Below the pieces are notes generated by a model that had not been told where the DNA came from, did no database searches, and was given only the letters and a program-made list of their open reading frames with translations. The position numbers and the translations under genes were made by a program. From Desulfovibrio porci (GTDB lineage: Bacteria > Desulfobacterota > Desulfovibrionia > Desulfovibrionales > Desulfovibrionaceae): a DNA stretch of 64,000 nt. Shown piece after piece: positions 53,502 through 62,129 of this stretch; within the stretch, counting starts at the first letter, position 1; each line of letters begins with the position of its first letter. The DNA lies in the NCBI RefSeq assembly GCF_009696265.1, contig NZ_VUMH01000013.1, positions 25,579 through 89,578 on the forward strand, written 5' to 3'.

Positions 53502-55472
53502 ATGTCCTTCAAACGCAATGTCTACCTGAAAATCCTGCCTCTGCCCGAAGCCGTGGCCAAGGTGCTGGACGCCCTGGCCGACCGGTCAGCAGGCCAGGAC
53601 GACGTCCGCTCGCTTCTGCCGGGCAGGGAATTCTGCCCGGCGCAGGAGGCCGTGGGCCGGGTGCTGCACGAAGCCGTGCACGCCCGCTATTCCTCGCCCA
53701 CCTGTCACGCGGCGGCCATGGACGGTTTTGCCGTGCGCGCGGCGGACACCTTTGCCGCGCGCGAGGGCGAGCCCCTGCTGCTGCGCGAAGGCGAAACCTG
53801 TTTCGCGGTCAATACCGGGCAGCCCCTGCCCGCGAACTGCGACGCCGTGATCATGATCGAGCATGTGGCCGTGGACGGCCGGGGCGGCGTGAGCGTCGAG
53901 GCTCCGGCCTTTCCCTGGCAACACGTGCGGCGTATCGGCGAGGACATTGTGGCCACGGAACTGCTCTTCCCGCGCAATCACCAGATCCGTCCCTGCGACG
54001 TGGGCGCGCTGCTCTCCGGCGGAATCTGGGAAGTGCCGGTCTGGGAACAGCCGCTGGTCCGCATCATCCCCACGGGCGACGAAGTGCTGGACTTCGAGCA
54101 GCGCCCCGATCCGGGCCGGGGACAGGTCGTGGAATCCAATTCGCAGGTGCTGGCGGCCATGGCCCGCGAACTGGGCTGCCGGGTGGAGCGCGTCAAGCCC
54201 GTGCCGGACCAGCCGGACCGGCTGCGCGCGGCCCTGCTGGACAGCCTGGACGCGGGCGCGCATGCGGTGATCTTTTGCGCCGGTTCCTCGGCGGGCAGCA
54301 AGGACTACACCCGCTCCATCCTGGAAAGCGAGGGGGAAATCCTGGTGCACGGCATCGCGGCCATGCCCGGCAAACCCTCGCTGGCCGCAATCTGCCGGGG
54401 ACGGCCCGTATTCGGCGCGCCGGGCTATCCGGTGAGCAGCCTGATCTGTTTTGAGGAATTGATCACCCCGGTCATCTGCCTGCTGGCGCACCGCCCCCTG
54501 CCCGCCCGGCCCGAAATCGAGGTGGAGCTGACCCGCAGTCTGCCCTCGCGCCTCGGGCTGGAGGAATTCGTGCATCTGGCCGTGGGCCGGGTGGGAGAAA
54601 AGGCCGTGGGCATTCCGCTCAACCGGGGCGCGGGCAACATCACCACAGTGACACGCGCCCAGGCGGTCATGCGCATTCCGGCCGAGGCCGAAGGCATCGC
54701 CGAGGACAGCCTGGTGCGGGCGCGCCTCTCCGTGCCCCCGGCCCGGCTCTACGACAATCTGATCTGCGTGGGCAGCCACGACAACGTGCTGGACCTGCTG
54801 GCCGACGAACTCATGGGCCTGCCCCGCGCCTTCCGCCTGATTTCCGCGCATGTGGGCAGCATGGGCGGCATCGCGGCCCTGAAAAAGGGCGTCTGCCACA
54901 TGGCCGGGATGCATCTGCTGGAAGAGGACAGCGGCGACTTCAACTTCGCCTTTCTGCGCAAGTTTTATCCCGAGGGCAGGATCGTGCTGCTCAACCTGGC
55001 CATCCGCCGGCAGGGCCTGATCGTCCCGGCGGGCAATCCCAAGGGCGTCAGGGGCGTGGAGGATCTCAAGGGCAAAGGCCTGCGCTACATCAACCGCCAG
55101 CGCGGCGCGGGCACGCGCATCCTCTTTGACTGGCATCTGCGGCGCGCGGGCCTCAAACCCGCGGATGTGGACGGCTACGCCAAGGAAGAAAGCACACACA
55201 TGGCCGTGGCCGTCAACGTGCTGACCGGCGCGGCGGACTGCGGCATGGGCATTTACGCGGCGGCGCGGGCTCTGGGCCTGGATTTCGTGCCTCTGGCGCG
55301 CGAACGCTACGATCTGGCCGTTCCGGAACGCTTCTGGGAAGACCCGCGCATCCTGGCCGTGCGCGACATGCTGCAAACCGAAGCCTTCAAGGCCCGCCTG
55401 GAAAATCTGGGCGGCTATGAAACCGGGCTCACCGGACAGATCATGCACCCGGGCGTCCGGCTGGGGGAATAA
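53502..55472 (+). CDS. MoeA molybdotransferase fused to a PBP-like substrate-binding domain
   Basis: 656 aa. Residues about 15-410 are MoeA: CHAAAMDGFAVRA, NTGQPLPANCDAVIMIEH, IIPTGDEVL, the MPT-binding FCAGSSAGSKDYTR, AAMPGKPSLAA and GAPGYPVSSLICFEE. Residues about 430-650 form a periplasmic-binding-protein-like domain without a signal peptide (LRYINRQRGAGTRILFDWHL, GVEDLKGKGLRY, TGAADCGMGIYAAARA). Fusions of this type occur in archaea and delta-proteobacteria. The PBP domain may bind molybdate/tungstate or a pterin in the cytosol. It would supply cofactor to enzymes such as FdhA. CAGGAG precedes ATG 53502. Confidence 0.92.
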   Translation: MSFKRNVYLKILPLPEAVAKVLDALADRSAGQDDVRSLLPGREFCPAQEAVGRVLHEAVHARYSSPTCHAAAMDGFAVRAADTFAAREGEPLLLREGETCFAVNTGQPLPANCDAVIMIEHVAVDGRGGVSVEAPAFPWQHVRRIGEDIVATELLFPRNHQIRPCDVGALLSGGIWEVPVWEQPLVRIIPTGDEVLDFEQRPDPGRGQVVESNSQVLAAMARELGCRVERVKPVPDQPDRLRAALLDSLDAGAHAVIFCAGSSAGSKDYTRSILESEGEILVHGIAAMPGKPSLAAICRGRPVFGAPGYPVSSLICFEELITPVICLLAHRPLPARPEIEVELTRSLPSRLGLEEFVHLAVGRVGEKAVGIPLNRGAGNITTVTRAQAVMRIPAEAEGIAEDSLVRARLSVPPARLYDNLICVGSHDNVLDLLADELMGLPRAFRLISAHVGSMGGIAALKKGVCHMAGMHLLEEDSGDFNFAFLRKFYPEGRIVLLNLAIRRQGLIVPAGNPKGVRGVEDLKGKGLRYINRQRGAGTRILFDWHLRRAGLKPADVDGYAKEESTHMAVAVNVLTGAADCGMGIYAAARALGLDFVPLARERYDLAVPERFWEDPRILAVRDMLQTEAFKARLENLGGYETGLTGQIMHPGVRLGE

Positions 55473-55479
55473 TCGCGGC

Positions 55480-55514
55480 GAAACCCCGCCGACGGGAGAA
55501 CGGCGGGGTTTCGG
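55480..55514 (+). terminator. intrinsic terminator after moeA-PBP
   Basis: Perfect 13-bp stem cgaaaccccgccg / cggcggggtttcg with a 9-nt loop, 8 bp after the stop codon. The T-run is short and internal. Confidence 0.75.
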
Positions 55515-55560
55515 TCGGAAGGCCGGGCCGCGAACGGACCCGGCGGAGGCTTGGGCCAGA

Positions 55561-56772
55561 TCAGAGCATGGGCCGCAAGGAATTACGATAAATCCTGGCC
55601 ACGCGCTCACGTGATCCCTTGACCGGCGCCACGGAGAGCAGCAGGCCCAGCGAGGGGGTCTGCTCCACCAGGTCGCAGAACTTGTCCACATCCGCCTCGC
55701 TGATGCCGAGGTCCGTCAGCTTCCGGGTCACGCCCAGGCTGAACAGCCATTCCTCCACGGCCTTGGCGGCCTTGCGGGCCTCGTCGGGCGTGCCCTTGAG
55801 GCCGGGAGCCAGGGGTTCCAGAATATGGGCCAGCACGCCGGGCCGCGCGGGATAACATTCTTCAATGACGGCGGGCAGCAGCACGGCCAGGCCCAGGCCG
55901 TGGGTCAGGTTCGGCTGCACGGCGCTGAGCGGATGCTCCAGAGCGTGGGTGAAGTGCAGCAGGCCGTTGTCAAAGGCCACTCCGGCCTGCATGGCGGCAA
56001 AGGCCAGCTCATACCGCGCCTTCAGGTTTTTGGGATCTGCCACGGCCTTGGGCAGCCAGGCGTGCACCAGGCGGACAGTCTCCCGCGCGAGCATCACGGC
56101 AAAGGGATTGGATACCGTGGTGGTGGCGGCCTCTATCACGTGATTGACCGCGTCGATGGAGACGTAGCGGGTCTGGTCGGCTGAAAGGCCGGTCATCAGG
56201 GCCGGATCGTCGATGGCGTAACGCGGATAGATGCAGTCGTAAGCGATGGCGGGCTTGTAGTTGAGCCGGGTCACCGTGGCCACGGCGAAACGGTTCACTT
56301 CGCTGCCCGTGCCGTGGGTCAGGTTGATGGCAATGACCGGCAGCGCCGTGGTCGGCGTGAAGCGGAAACAGTAGAGATCCTCGCCGGTCTTGCCGGGATT
56401 GGCCAGCAGGATGGCCGCGCTTTTGCCGCAGTCAATGGGGCTGCCACCGCCGATGGCCAGCACGGCTTCGGCATTGACCGCCCGGCCCAGGGCGGCGGCC
56501 TCGTCCACGCTTTCCGTGGTGGGATTGGGCGTAACCTTGTTGTACAGGGCGAGCCTGATCCGGTGCCTGGCGGCGGCCGCCTCCACCTTGTCCCACGCGC
56601 CCGTGGCCTTGTAGGCGTGCCCGCCGCTGACGCAAAGCAGCGCCCGCACGCCTTCGGCCCTGAACCGGCCCAGAATGTCGTCGATTTTATCTATGGCGCC
56701 CACGCCCAGGTAGGCGGTAGTCTTCACGCGGATTTCCCTGACAGTATTATAATCGCAACCTTCATCCCACAT
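55561..56772 (-). CDS. iron-containing alcohol dehydrogenase
   Basis: 403-aa group III (Fe-type) alcohol dehydrogenase, interconverting a small alcohol and aldehyde with NAD(P). AVLAIGGGSPIDCGKSAAIL is the cofactor-binding GGGS segment. Metal ligands appear as Asp and His in SIDAVNHVIEA and the two His of HFTHALEHPLSA and NLTHGLGLA. GGAGG sits before ATG 56772, so the ATG at 56784 is less likely. Transcribed away from the CGGC gene across an AT-rich region. Ethanol or another short alcohol is possible in an energy role. Confidence 0.92.
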   Translation of the reverse strand: MWDEGCDYNTVREIRVKTTAYLGVGAIDKIDDILGRFRAEGVRALLCVSGGHAYKATGAWDKVEAAAARHRIRLALYNKVTPNPTTESVDEAAALGRAVNAEAVLAIGGGSPIDCGKSAAILLANPGKTGEDLYCFRFTPTTALPVIAINLTHGTGSEVNRFAVATVTRLNYKPAIAYDCIYPRYAIDDPALMTGLSADQTRYVSIDAVNHVIEAATTTVSNPFAVMLARETVRLVHAWLPKAVADPKNLKARYELAFAAMQAGVAFDNGLLHFTHALEHPLSAVQPNLTHGLGLAVLLPAVIEECYPARPGVLAHILEPLAPGLKGTPDEARKAAKAVEEWLFSLGVTRKLTDLGISEADVDKFCDLVEQTPSLGLLLSVAPVKGSRERVARIYRNSLRPML

Positions 56773-56982
56773 GGCGACCTCCATATGTCGATGCCTGTGC
56801 TGTTTGATTGCTCAATCTTTTCAATTCAAAGATAGACTCACGTCCAGTGGAGGTCAAGGATTTGTATAAAATTTCACAAAATATTTATCTAATAATTTCA
56901 ATATATAATATATTCATACTAAGAAAAAATAAAATATTTTTGCAGCACGCCTTTTATTTGTCCAAACATTCACAATAAAAAA

Positions 56983-57042
56983 GACCACGGCTTGCCGCCA
57001 TGCCGTAAAGGTCGTAAGGTAACAGCTCCGGCGGAAGCCGGA
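56983..57042 (+). promoter_or_regulatory. candidate structured leader RNA upstream of the CGGC gene
   Basis: Two stems: gacc-acggc / gccgt-aaa-ggtc (56983-57013) and tccggc-GGAA-gccgga (57027-57042), followed by AGGAGGG and ATG 57072. It is GC-rich, unlike the very AT-rich 56850-56980 stretch before it that holds the divergent promoters. I cannot match it to a named riboswitch class. Confidence 0.45.
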
Positions 57043-57071
57043 TCAACACCGCTCTTCAGGAGGGCATCGCC

Positions 57072-57401
57072 ATGAAAATCGGCATTATCCGTTGTCGGCA
57101 GACTGAGGATTACTGTCCCGGAACCACGGACTTCGTCACGGCCGCCAAAGGCAAGGGCGCGTTTGAATCCTTGGGAGGCTGCGAGGTGGTGGGCTTCATT
57201 TCCTGCGGAGGCTGTCCCGGCAAGAGCGCCGTGCTGCGCGCCCAGATGCTCCGCGACCGGGGAGCCGAAGCCGTGGCCCTGGCCTCCTGCATCACCAAAG
57301 GCAACCCCATCGGCTTCCCCTGCCCCAACCGGGAAATGATGCTGGCGGCCATCCGCCGTAAGCTGGGCGACGATTTCCCTGTGCTGGAATACACCCATTG
57401 A
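57072..57401 (+). CDS. CGGC-domain protein
   Basis: 109-aa member of the CGGC domain family (PF08821-like), with conserved cysteines: IIRCRQTEDYCPGT, the namesake FISCGGCPGK, ALASCITKG, and PCPNREMM. The family is thought to bind metal or form redox centres in anaerobes, but has no established reaction. AGGAGGG is at ideal spacing to ATG 57072. It is a single-gene unit with a structured leader, followed by about 200 bp without a gene. Confidence 0.88.
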   Translation: MKIGIIRCRQTEDYCPGTTDFVTAAKGKGAFESLGGCEVVGFISCGGCPGKSAVLRAQMLRDRGAEAVALASCITKGNPIGFPCPNREMMLAAIRRKLGDDFPVLEYTH

Positions 57402-57610
57402 TGTGCCGCGAAAATTCAGTCCGTAATGACGCGTTTCAGGGCGGGCGCATCTAAAAAATTGTTATCTATTGGCAGGATAGCCGTAGAAATAAACAAAAAG
57501 AGGCAACGCCGCCTTTGCTCCGCCGCAGCGAAGCGCAGGCGGATGGAATGAAAGACCGGCAAGAGCTGAAATGAAACGCTCCGGCCTTGGGCAGGCTTGC
57601 CTGATCCAGA

Positions 57611-57653
57611 TAAAAAGGAGCGGCGGCCGGAAATGTAATCCGGCCGCCGCTCC
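57611..57653 (-). terminator. intrinsic terminator of the nitroreductase gene
   Basis: Perfect 14-bp stem ggagcggcggccgg / ccggccgccgctcc, 9-nt loop; on the minus strand followed by TTTTTA. The plus-strand gap 57402-57610 shows nothing coding. Confidence 0.88.
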
Positions 57654-57680
57654 GCATTGTTATTCCCGCCGGAAGCGCGT

Positions 57681-58247
57681 TCAGGCTTTCCGCCAGGAAA
57701 AGATTCGCGGTTCCTTCCGTTCCGAAGGCGGCAGGCTCGCCTTGCTGTAGCCCAGCGTCATGGGGCAGACCAGGCGGTAGGATTCCGGCACATTATGGAC
57801 GCGCTTGAATTCGGGCGTGTCCAGAATGTGCTCGCCGAAGCCGATCCAGCAGGTGCCGATGCCCATGCTGTGCGCGGCCAGCATGATGTTGGCCGCGCAC
57901 AGGGAACCGTCGTAGGCATACCAGTGGGACGCCGTGTCGCCGTAAATGAGCAACAGTGTGCCGGCATGGTTGAATACGCTGTAGGAGGGCTTGTTCAGCC
58001 ACTCCCTGTACTGTTCGAGGTAGGGATAGTCGGCGAGGTGCTCCAAAAGCCAGCCTTTGGTTTCTTCGGAAAGGCGCTGGATTTCGTCCTTATCCTGAAT
58101 AACCGCGAAGCCCCAGGGCTGCTCGTTGGAACCCGTGGCCGCCTTGACGCCCAGACCGATAAGTTCGCGCAGGGTTTCTTCGCTGATGGGTCTGTCCGTA
58201 TATGTGCGGATGCTGCGCCGTGTTCTGATGCATTCCAGAATATCCAT
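57681..58247 (-). CDS. nitroreductase-family FMN oxidoreductase
   Basis: 188-aa flavoprotein of the nitroreductase family. FMN-binding features: CIRTRRSIRTYTDRPI at the N-terminus, GSNEQPWGFAVIQD, and GSLCAANIMLAAHSMGIGTC with WIGFGE near the C-terminus. LPPSERKEPRIFSW closes it. These enzymes reduce nitro compounds, quinones or flavins with NAD(P)H. AAGGAG precedes ATG 58247. It has its own terminator and no functional partner nearby. Confidence 0.9.
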   Translation of the reverse strand: MDILECIRTRRSIRTYTDRPISEETLRELIGLGVKAATGSNEQPWGFAVIQDKDEIQRLSEETKGWLLEHLADYPYLEQYREWLNKPSYSVFNHAGTLLLIYGDTASHWYAYDGSLCAANIMLAAHSMGIGTCWIGFGEHILDTPEFKRVHNVPESYRLVCPMTLGYSKASLPPSERKEPRIFSWRKA

Positions 58248-58370
58248 GTTCGTTCTCCTTGCAAGTGGATCAGTATACAGGCGCAGCATAGCGCCATTTG
58301 ATATCAAAGACAAAGGGGCGCGCCGCTGTGCGACACGCCCCCGAATCGGTGAAAGACCTTTGCCCGCCGT

Positions 58371-58799
58371 TTATCTGGGCACGGCCAGAATGACGTGCAT
58401 GGCCTTGACGATGGCCGTGACTTTCTTGCCCGGCGCCAGCTGGAGTTTGTCCACGCTGCCCATGGTCACGATGGCGGTGATGCCCGTGCCGCCGAGCAGG
58501 TCCACCAGCACTTCGGCGTTGACCGCGCCGGGGGTCACCCTGGACACAGTGCCGCTGAACTGGTTACGGGTGGAAAGCAGATAGTCCTCGGCGTCGTTCA
58601 TCAGCAGAACGAAGCTGGCCTTGATCAGGGCCATGGCCTCCACGCCGGGCTTGAGGCCCAGTTTTTTGGTGCTGGTCTGGGTGATGGAGGCCACGATGCT
58701 CTGGCCGCCTTCCACGCTCAGTTCCACTTCATCGTTGACCGCGCCGGAACGAACCGCCACGACCTTGCCGTGAAAAACATTTCTTGCGCTGGTTTCCAT
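58371..58799 (-). CDS. molbindin with two TOBE (Mop) domains
   Basis: 142 aa made of two Mop repeats. The first is ARNVFHGKVVAVRSGAVNDE with STKKLGLKPGVEAMALIKAS. The second is NQFSGTVSRVTPGAVNAEVL with VDKLQLAPGKKVTAIVKAMH. ModG/molbindin proteins of this form store or buffer molybdate/tungstate in the cytosol. It lies near MoeA-PBP and serves the same metal economy as FdhA at 17-20 kb. It is monocistronic as far as can be seen; the frame upstream of ATG 58799 adds nothing recognisable. Confidence 0.93.
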   Translation of the reverse strand: METSARNVFHGKVVAVRSGAVNDEVELSVEGGQSIVASITQTSTKKLGLKPGVEAMALIKASFVLLMNDAEDYLLSTRNQFSGTVSRVTPGAVNAEVLVDLLGGTGITAIVTMGSVDKLQLAPGKKVTAIVKAMHVILAVPR

Positions 58800-59101
58800 A
58801 TTTTTTCTCCTTGCCGCGGGCACAGCCCCGCGAAGATGGCGGCGGAACGCGTCCGCCGCGAGTTGCTGTCACGATGCGATTTTGTAGGCGTATTCCCCCC
58901 AAAGGTCCAGCCGGTCACGCTTTGCCGCTTTCAATGCATATGGGCGCAAAGGAAGTGCAGCCCCCACCCGGCGGCATCGCTCTCAACTCCTTTATAATCA
59001 CGTTGTTGCAATAAACCGTGATTATTGTCACGCTTGGGTTTTTGCAAGGCGCGTCCGCCGAAATTTTTTCGCTGTTCCACAAAAAATATCTTCAGACGCA
59101 C
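58800..59101. other. gene-free region upstream of the molbindin gene
   Basis: Holds a perfect 9-bp inverted repeat ATAATCACG (58994-59002) / CGTGATTAT (59017-59025) with a 14-bp spacer, an operator-like arrangement. No gene or known riboswitch was seen. Confidence 0.45.
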
Positions 59102-59130
59102 AAAAAAGCGGAGGGGGAGCTCCGCCTTTT
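59102..59130 (-). terminator. intrinsic terminator of the flgFGAH operon
   Basis: On the minus strand GGCGGAG-CTCCCC-CTCCGC followed by TTTTTT. It lies about 130 bp after the flgH stop. Confidence 0.75.
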
Positions 59131-59262
59131 GCCACCCGGATGGAGGCCGGATGTTGTGGCCCGGCGTGATTGGGGCACGTCAGGCCTCTGGAAATTCAGA
59201 AAGTTACAACATTGCCGTTGCCAAACCGGGCCAACGGCCCGACAAAGTAACGTTACTCTGCC

Positions 59263-59982
59263 CTAGAAAGGCCAGATATTGTCCATCAGCCGCGTAAACC
59301 ACCCCGGCTTCTGCTTGTCGGCCAGCACGCCGCGTCCGTAGTATTCAATGCTCGCGTCCGCGATCTGGGTGGAATAGACGCTGTTTTCGGCATCCACGTC
59401 CTTGGAGCGGATCATGCCGCGCACCACCATATATTCGGTTTCCTCGTTGACCCGGATCTCGCGCGCGCCCTCAATCTGCAACAGGCCGCCGGGCAGTACG
59501 CGGAGAACACGGGCCGCCATGGAGGTGGTCACGTAGTTTTCACGCTTGGTCTTGCCTGTGGCCGAAAGATCGCTGACCGAGGTGGTGCTCAAGGTCGGCG
59601 TGCCCACGCGGCTTTGCGGGCCGAGGCCCACCAGAGGGATGAAGCCGCTCTTGCTTTTGCCGAACATGGCGGCCACCTGGTAATCGTTGGAGCCGTCCTT
59701 GTTGGCCGTGGTCTCGGCCTTGTTCTGGGCCTTGGTGTTTTCCACCAGCTTGACCACCACGATGTCGCCCACGCGCCGGGCGCGGCTGTCGGCAAAAAGC
59801 GTGTCCTCCTCGCTGGCGGCGAAGAGCGAACCGGGATTGTTGGGGCCGCTGGTTTCCTGGCGGTACTCCTGCGGCGGCGTGACCGGAGGCTGCAGGGCCG
59901 GGCGCTTGTGCGCGCCGCCGCCGCAGGCCGTGCAGAGCAGAAATGCCAGCCCCAGAACCGGGACGATCAACTGTGTTTTCAT
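59263..59982 (-). CDS. flgH: flagellar L-ring protein FlgH
   Basis: 239-aa outer-membrane lipoprotein forming the L-ring around the flagellar rod. Signal peptide with lipobox LCTAC. Family segments: GSLFAASEEDTLFADSRARR, VGDIVVVKLVENTKAQNKAE, GLLQIEGAREIRVNEETEYM, and RGMIRSKDVDAENSVYSTQI with ADASIEYYGRG. CGAGGAG precedes ATG 59982. It is the last gene before a terminator; flgI, its usual next neighbour, is not present. Confidence 0.95.
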   Translation of the reverse strand: MKTQLIVPVLGLAFLLCTACGGGAHKRPALQPPVTPPQEYRQETSGPNNPGSLFAASEEDTLFADSRARRVGDIVVVKLVENTKAQNKAETTANKDGSNDYQVAAMFGKSKSGFIPLVGLGPQSRVGTPTLSTTSVSDLSATGKTKRENYVTTSMAARVLRVLPGGLLQIEGAREIRVNEETEYMVVRGMIRSKDVDAENSVYSTQIADASIEYYGRGVLADKQKPGWFTRLMDNIWPF

Positions 59983-60014
59983 ACGCTCCTCTCCTCGCGG
60001 CCGCGTGGCGCGGC

Positions 60015-61280
60015 TTAATGGATCTCTACGGTGCTGCCGTCTTTGACGGTGGCGTAGACCTGTTTTTTGGTTTGCAAATTCCGCACCGGAATGGTGGCGC
60101 CGGGCTCGCCGTCGGCCAGGGCTTCCGCCTGGGTGGTCATGCGCAGATTGCCGCGCGTGTAGATCAGGGTCAGGATGCCGCCGCGCCGGACCATGAGCTG
60201 GCTGGCCAGATCGCTTTGCAGAATGGGCTCGCCCGTGTTCAGGGAGCGCACCACCTGCCAGGGGCCGCCATGGCCGTCCCAGGGCAGATCCCGCAACTGA
60301 TTGGCGTTGATGCGCATGAAGGTCACTGCTTCGGGCGTCAGCGCGTCGCCCTTGCCCAGCGGCCTGGAAGCCGCGGGCACGGTGATCCACAAAGTCAGGT
60401 TTACTGTTCCGGCCACCCGCCGCAACACGGCGCCGTCCGCCTCCTGCACGGCAAAGCGCAGAGGCACGCGGCCCGGCGCGAGTTTGCCGGGTTCCAGCTG
60501 GATGCGCTGCTGGCTGTGGGCCAGAAAAATATATTCCGGCAAGCGGAATTCGCTCAGTTCAGCCTCGCCGGGCATGGCGGCCAGTTGAGGCGTCAGGCTT
60601 TTGACGACATAGGAACGCAGGTCATCTTCCCTGAACACCAGGCCGCCGCGCTGGATGACCAGCGAGGTGGGCAGAATGCAGCGCCCGGCCAGATCGTTGC
60701 CCAGGCTCTGGCGCAACGCCTGTGAAAGACGGGAACGGTTGACCTGGAGGGGTTTGCCCTCTTCCGGCGGCGCGGGCCAGAGCCGACGGTTTTTGAGATC
60801 GCTCCAGAGCGCGGGGTCCATATGACCCAGCGGCGCGGCGATGTCGCCCAGCAGCACTGTGTCGTTGTTGGTCACGGCGGCGGCGGCCACCTTGAGCCGC
60901 CAGTCGCCCTGCTCCAGCATGGGCAGTTGGTCCCCGGCGGCGGGCGGCGCGGCCAGGGGCACGGCATTGGCCGCCACGAGATCGCGAGTCTTGGCGGCGC
61001 GCTGGTCCTGGGCTCCGGCGGCCAGGGGAATCTGGGCGGCGCGCACCTGCGGCGGGCGCAACTGGCGCTTGATCTGCGAAGGCGAACGGCGGTGATTGCG
61101 CTCGCTGTCCTGCCAGACGGCCTGCGGCACGCCCCCCTGGGCCGCGGCCTGAAGCGGCTCGGGACACAATGCGCAGAGCAACGCCAAAACGAAAAGCGCA
61201 AGCACGGCCCGCGCACGGCCGTATGAGCCGCGCGCCCGGAGTTCGCTCCCGCCTGTCCCGAATGCTTGCCGTCCGCGCAT
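60015..61280 (-). CDS. flgA: flagella basal body P-ring formation protein FlgA (long form)
   Basis: 421-aa periplasmic chaperone for the P-ring protein FlgI. An N-terminal signal (VLALFVLALLCALCPEPLQA) is followed by about 100 residues of unique linker, a central domain (VLLGDIAAPLGHMD) and the conserved SAF/FlgA C-terminal domain (RPLGKGDALTPEAVTFMRIN; PILQSDLASQLMVRRGGILT; NLRMTTQAEALADGEPGATI). E. coli FlgA is about 220 aa, so this is nearly twice as long. AAGGGGA precedes ATG 61280. Confidence 0.9.
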   Translation of the reverse strand: MRGRQAFGTGGSELRARGSYGRARAVLALFVLALLCALCPEPLQAAAQGGVPQAVWQDSERNHRRSPSQIKRQLRPPQVRAAQIPLAAGAQDQRAAKTRDLVAANAVPLAAPPAAGDQLPMLEQGDWRLKVAAAAVTNNDTVLLGDIAAPLGHMDPALWSDLKNRRLWPAPPEEGKPLQVNRSRLSQALRQSLGNDLAGRCILPTSLVIQRGGLVFREDDLRSYVVKSLTPQLAAMPGEAELSEFRLPEYIFLAHSQQRIQLEPGKLAPGRVPLRFAVQEADGAVLRRVAGTVNLTLWITVPAASRPLGKGDALTPEAVTFMRINANQLRDLPWDGHGGPWQVVRSLNTGEPILQSDLASQLMVRRGGILTLIYTRGNLRMTTQAEALADGEPGATIPVRNLQTKKQVYATVKDGSTVEIH

Positions 61281-61298
61281 GGTCCGTCCCCTTCAGTC

Positions 61299-62084
61299 CT
61301 AACTGCGCTTGAGCTGCACGGCGATGCCCAGCATGGAGTCCGAGGTCTGGATGGCTTTGGAATTGACCTCATAGGCGCGCTGGCCCACGATCATATTGAC
61401 CATCTCGTCCACCACTTCCACATTGGACATTTCCAGAAAACCCTGGGCCAGGGTGCCCACGTTGTCCGTGCCGGGCACGCCTTCGGTTTCCGCGCCGGAA
61501 GCTTCGGTAGGCGTGTAGAGATTACGGCCGCGCGCGTCCAGACCCGCCGGATTGATGAAGGTGTAGAGCGGGATTTCCGCGCCGGCGATTTCCTGCCCCT
61601 CACTGTCCAGCGCCGCGATATGGCCGGAGGAAGAAATGGAAATGTTCTTGGTTTCCGCGGGCACGGCGAATTCCGGCTGCAAAATGTAGCCGTTGGCCGT
61701 GACCACGGTGCCGTCCTGGTTGAGCTTGAAGGAACCGGCGCGGGTGTACATCAGCTCGCCGTTCACATCCACCTGGAAAAAGCCGTCGCCTTCAATGGCC
61801 ACGTCCAGAGCGTTGCCCGTATTCTGGAAGTCGCCCTGGGTGAAGAACTTGTGCACAGCCGTGGGCCGCACGCCCATACCCACCTGGATGCCCACGGGCA
61901 GCCGGTTGTCGCCCTCGGTGATGGAACCGGCGATCTTCATGGTCTGGTACATCAAGTCCTCGAATTCGGCCCGGCTTTTTTTGAAGCCAGTGGTGTTCAC
62001 ATTGGCCAGGTTGTTGGAAATGACGTCGATGTTGAGCTGCTGGGCCACCATGCCCGTGGCGCCGGTATACAGGGAACGCATCAT
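61299..62084 (-). CDS. flgG: flagellar distal rod protein FlgG
   Basis: 261-aa distal rod subunit. N-terminal LYTGATGMVAQQLNIDVISN with NLANVNTTGFKKSRAEFEDL is the rod signature; a central beta domain carries EGDGFFQVDVNGELMYTRAG; the C-terminal helix ends NVEVVDEMVNMIVGQRAYE and NSKAIQTSDSMLG. Length equals that of the family (about 260). AGAAGGAG precedes ATG 62084. It follows flgF by 45 bp. Confidence 0.97.
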   Translation of the reverse strand: MMRSLYTGATGMVAQQLNIDVISNNLANVNTTGFKKSRAEFEDLMYQTMKIAGSITEGDNRLPVGIQVGMGVRPTAVHKFFTQGDFQNTGNALDVAIEGDGFFQVDVNGELMYTRAGSFKLNQDGTVVTANGYILQPEFAVPAETKNISISSSGHIAALDSEGQEIAGAEIPLYTFINPAGLDARGRNLYTPTEASGAETEGVPGTDNVGTLAQGFLEMSNVEVVDEMVNMIVGQRAYEVNSKAIQTSDSMLGIAVQLKRS

Positions 62085-62129
62085 GGGGATTTCTCCTTCT
62101 CTCAGTCACGCGGCAGGCCCGCGCGCGGG

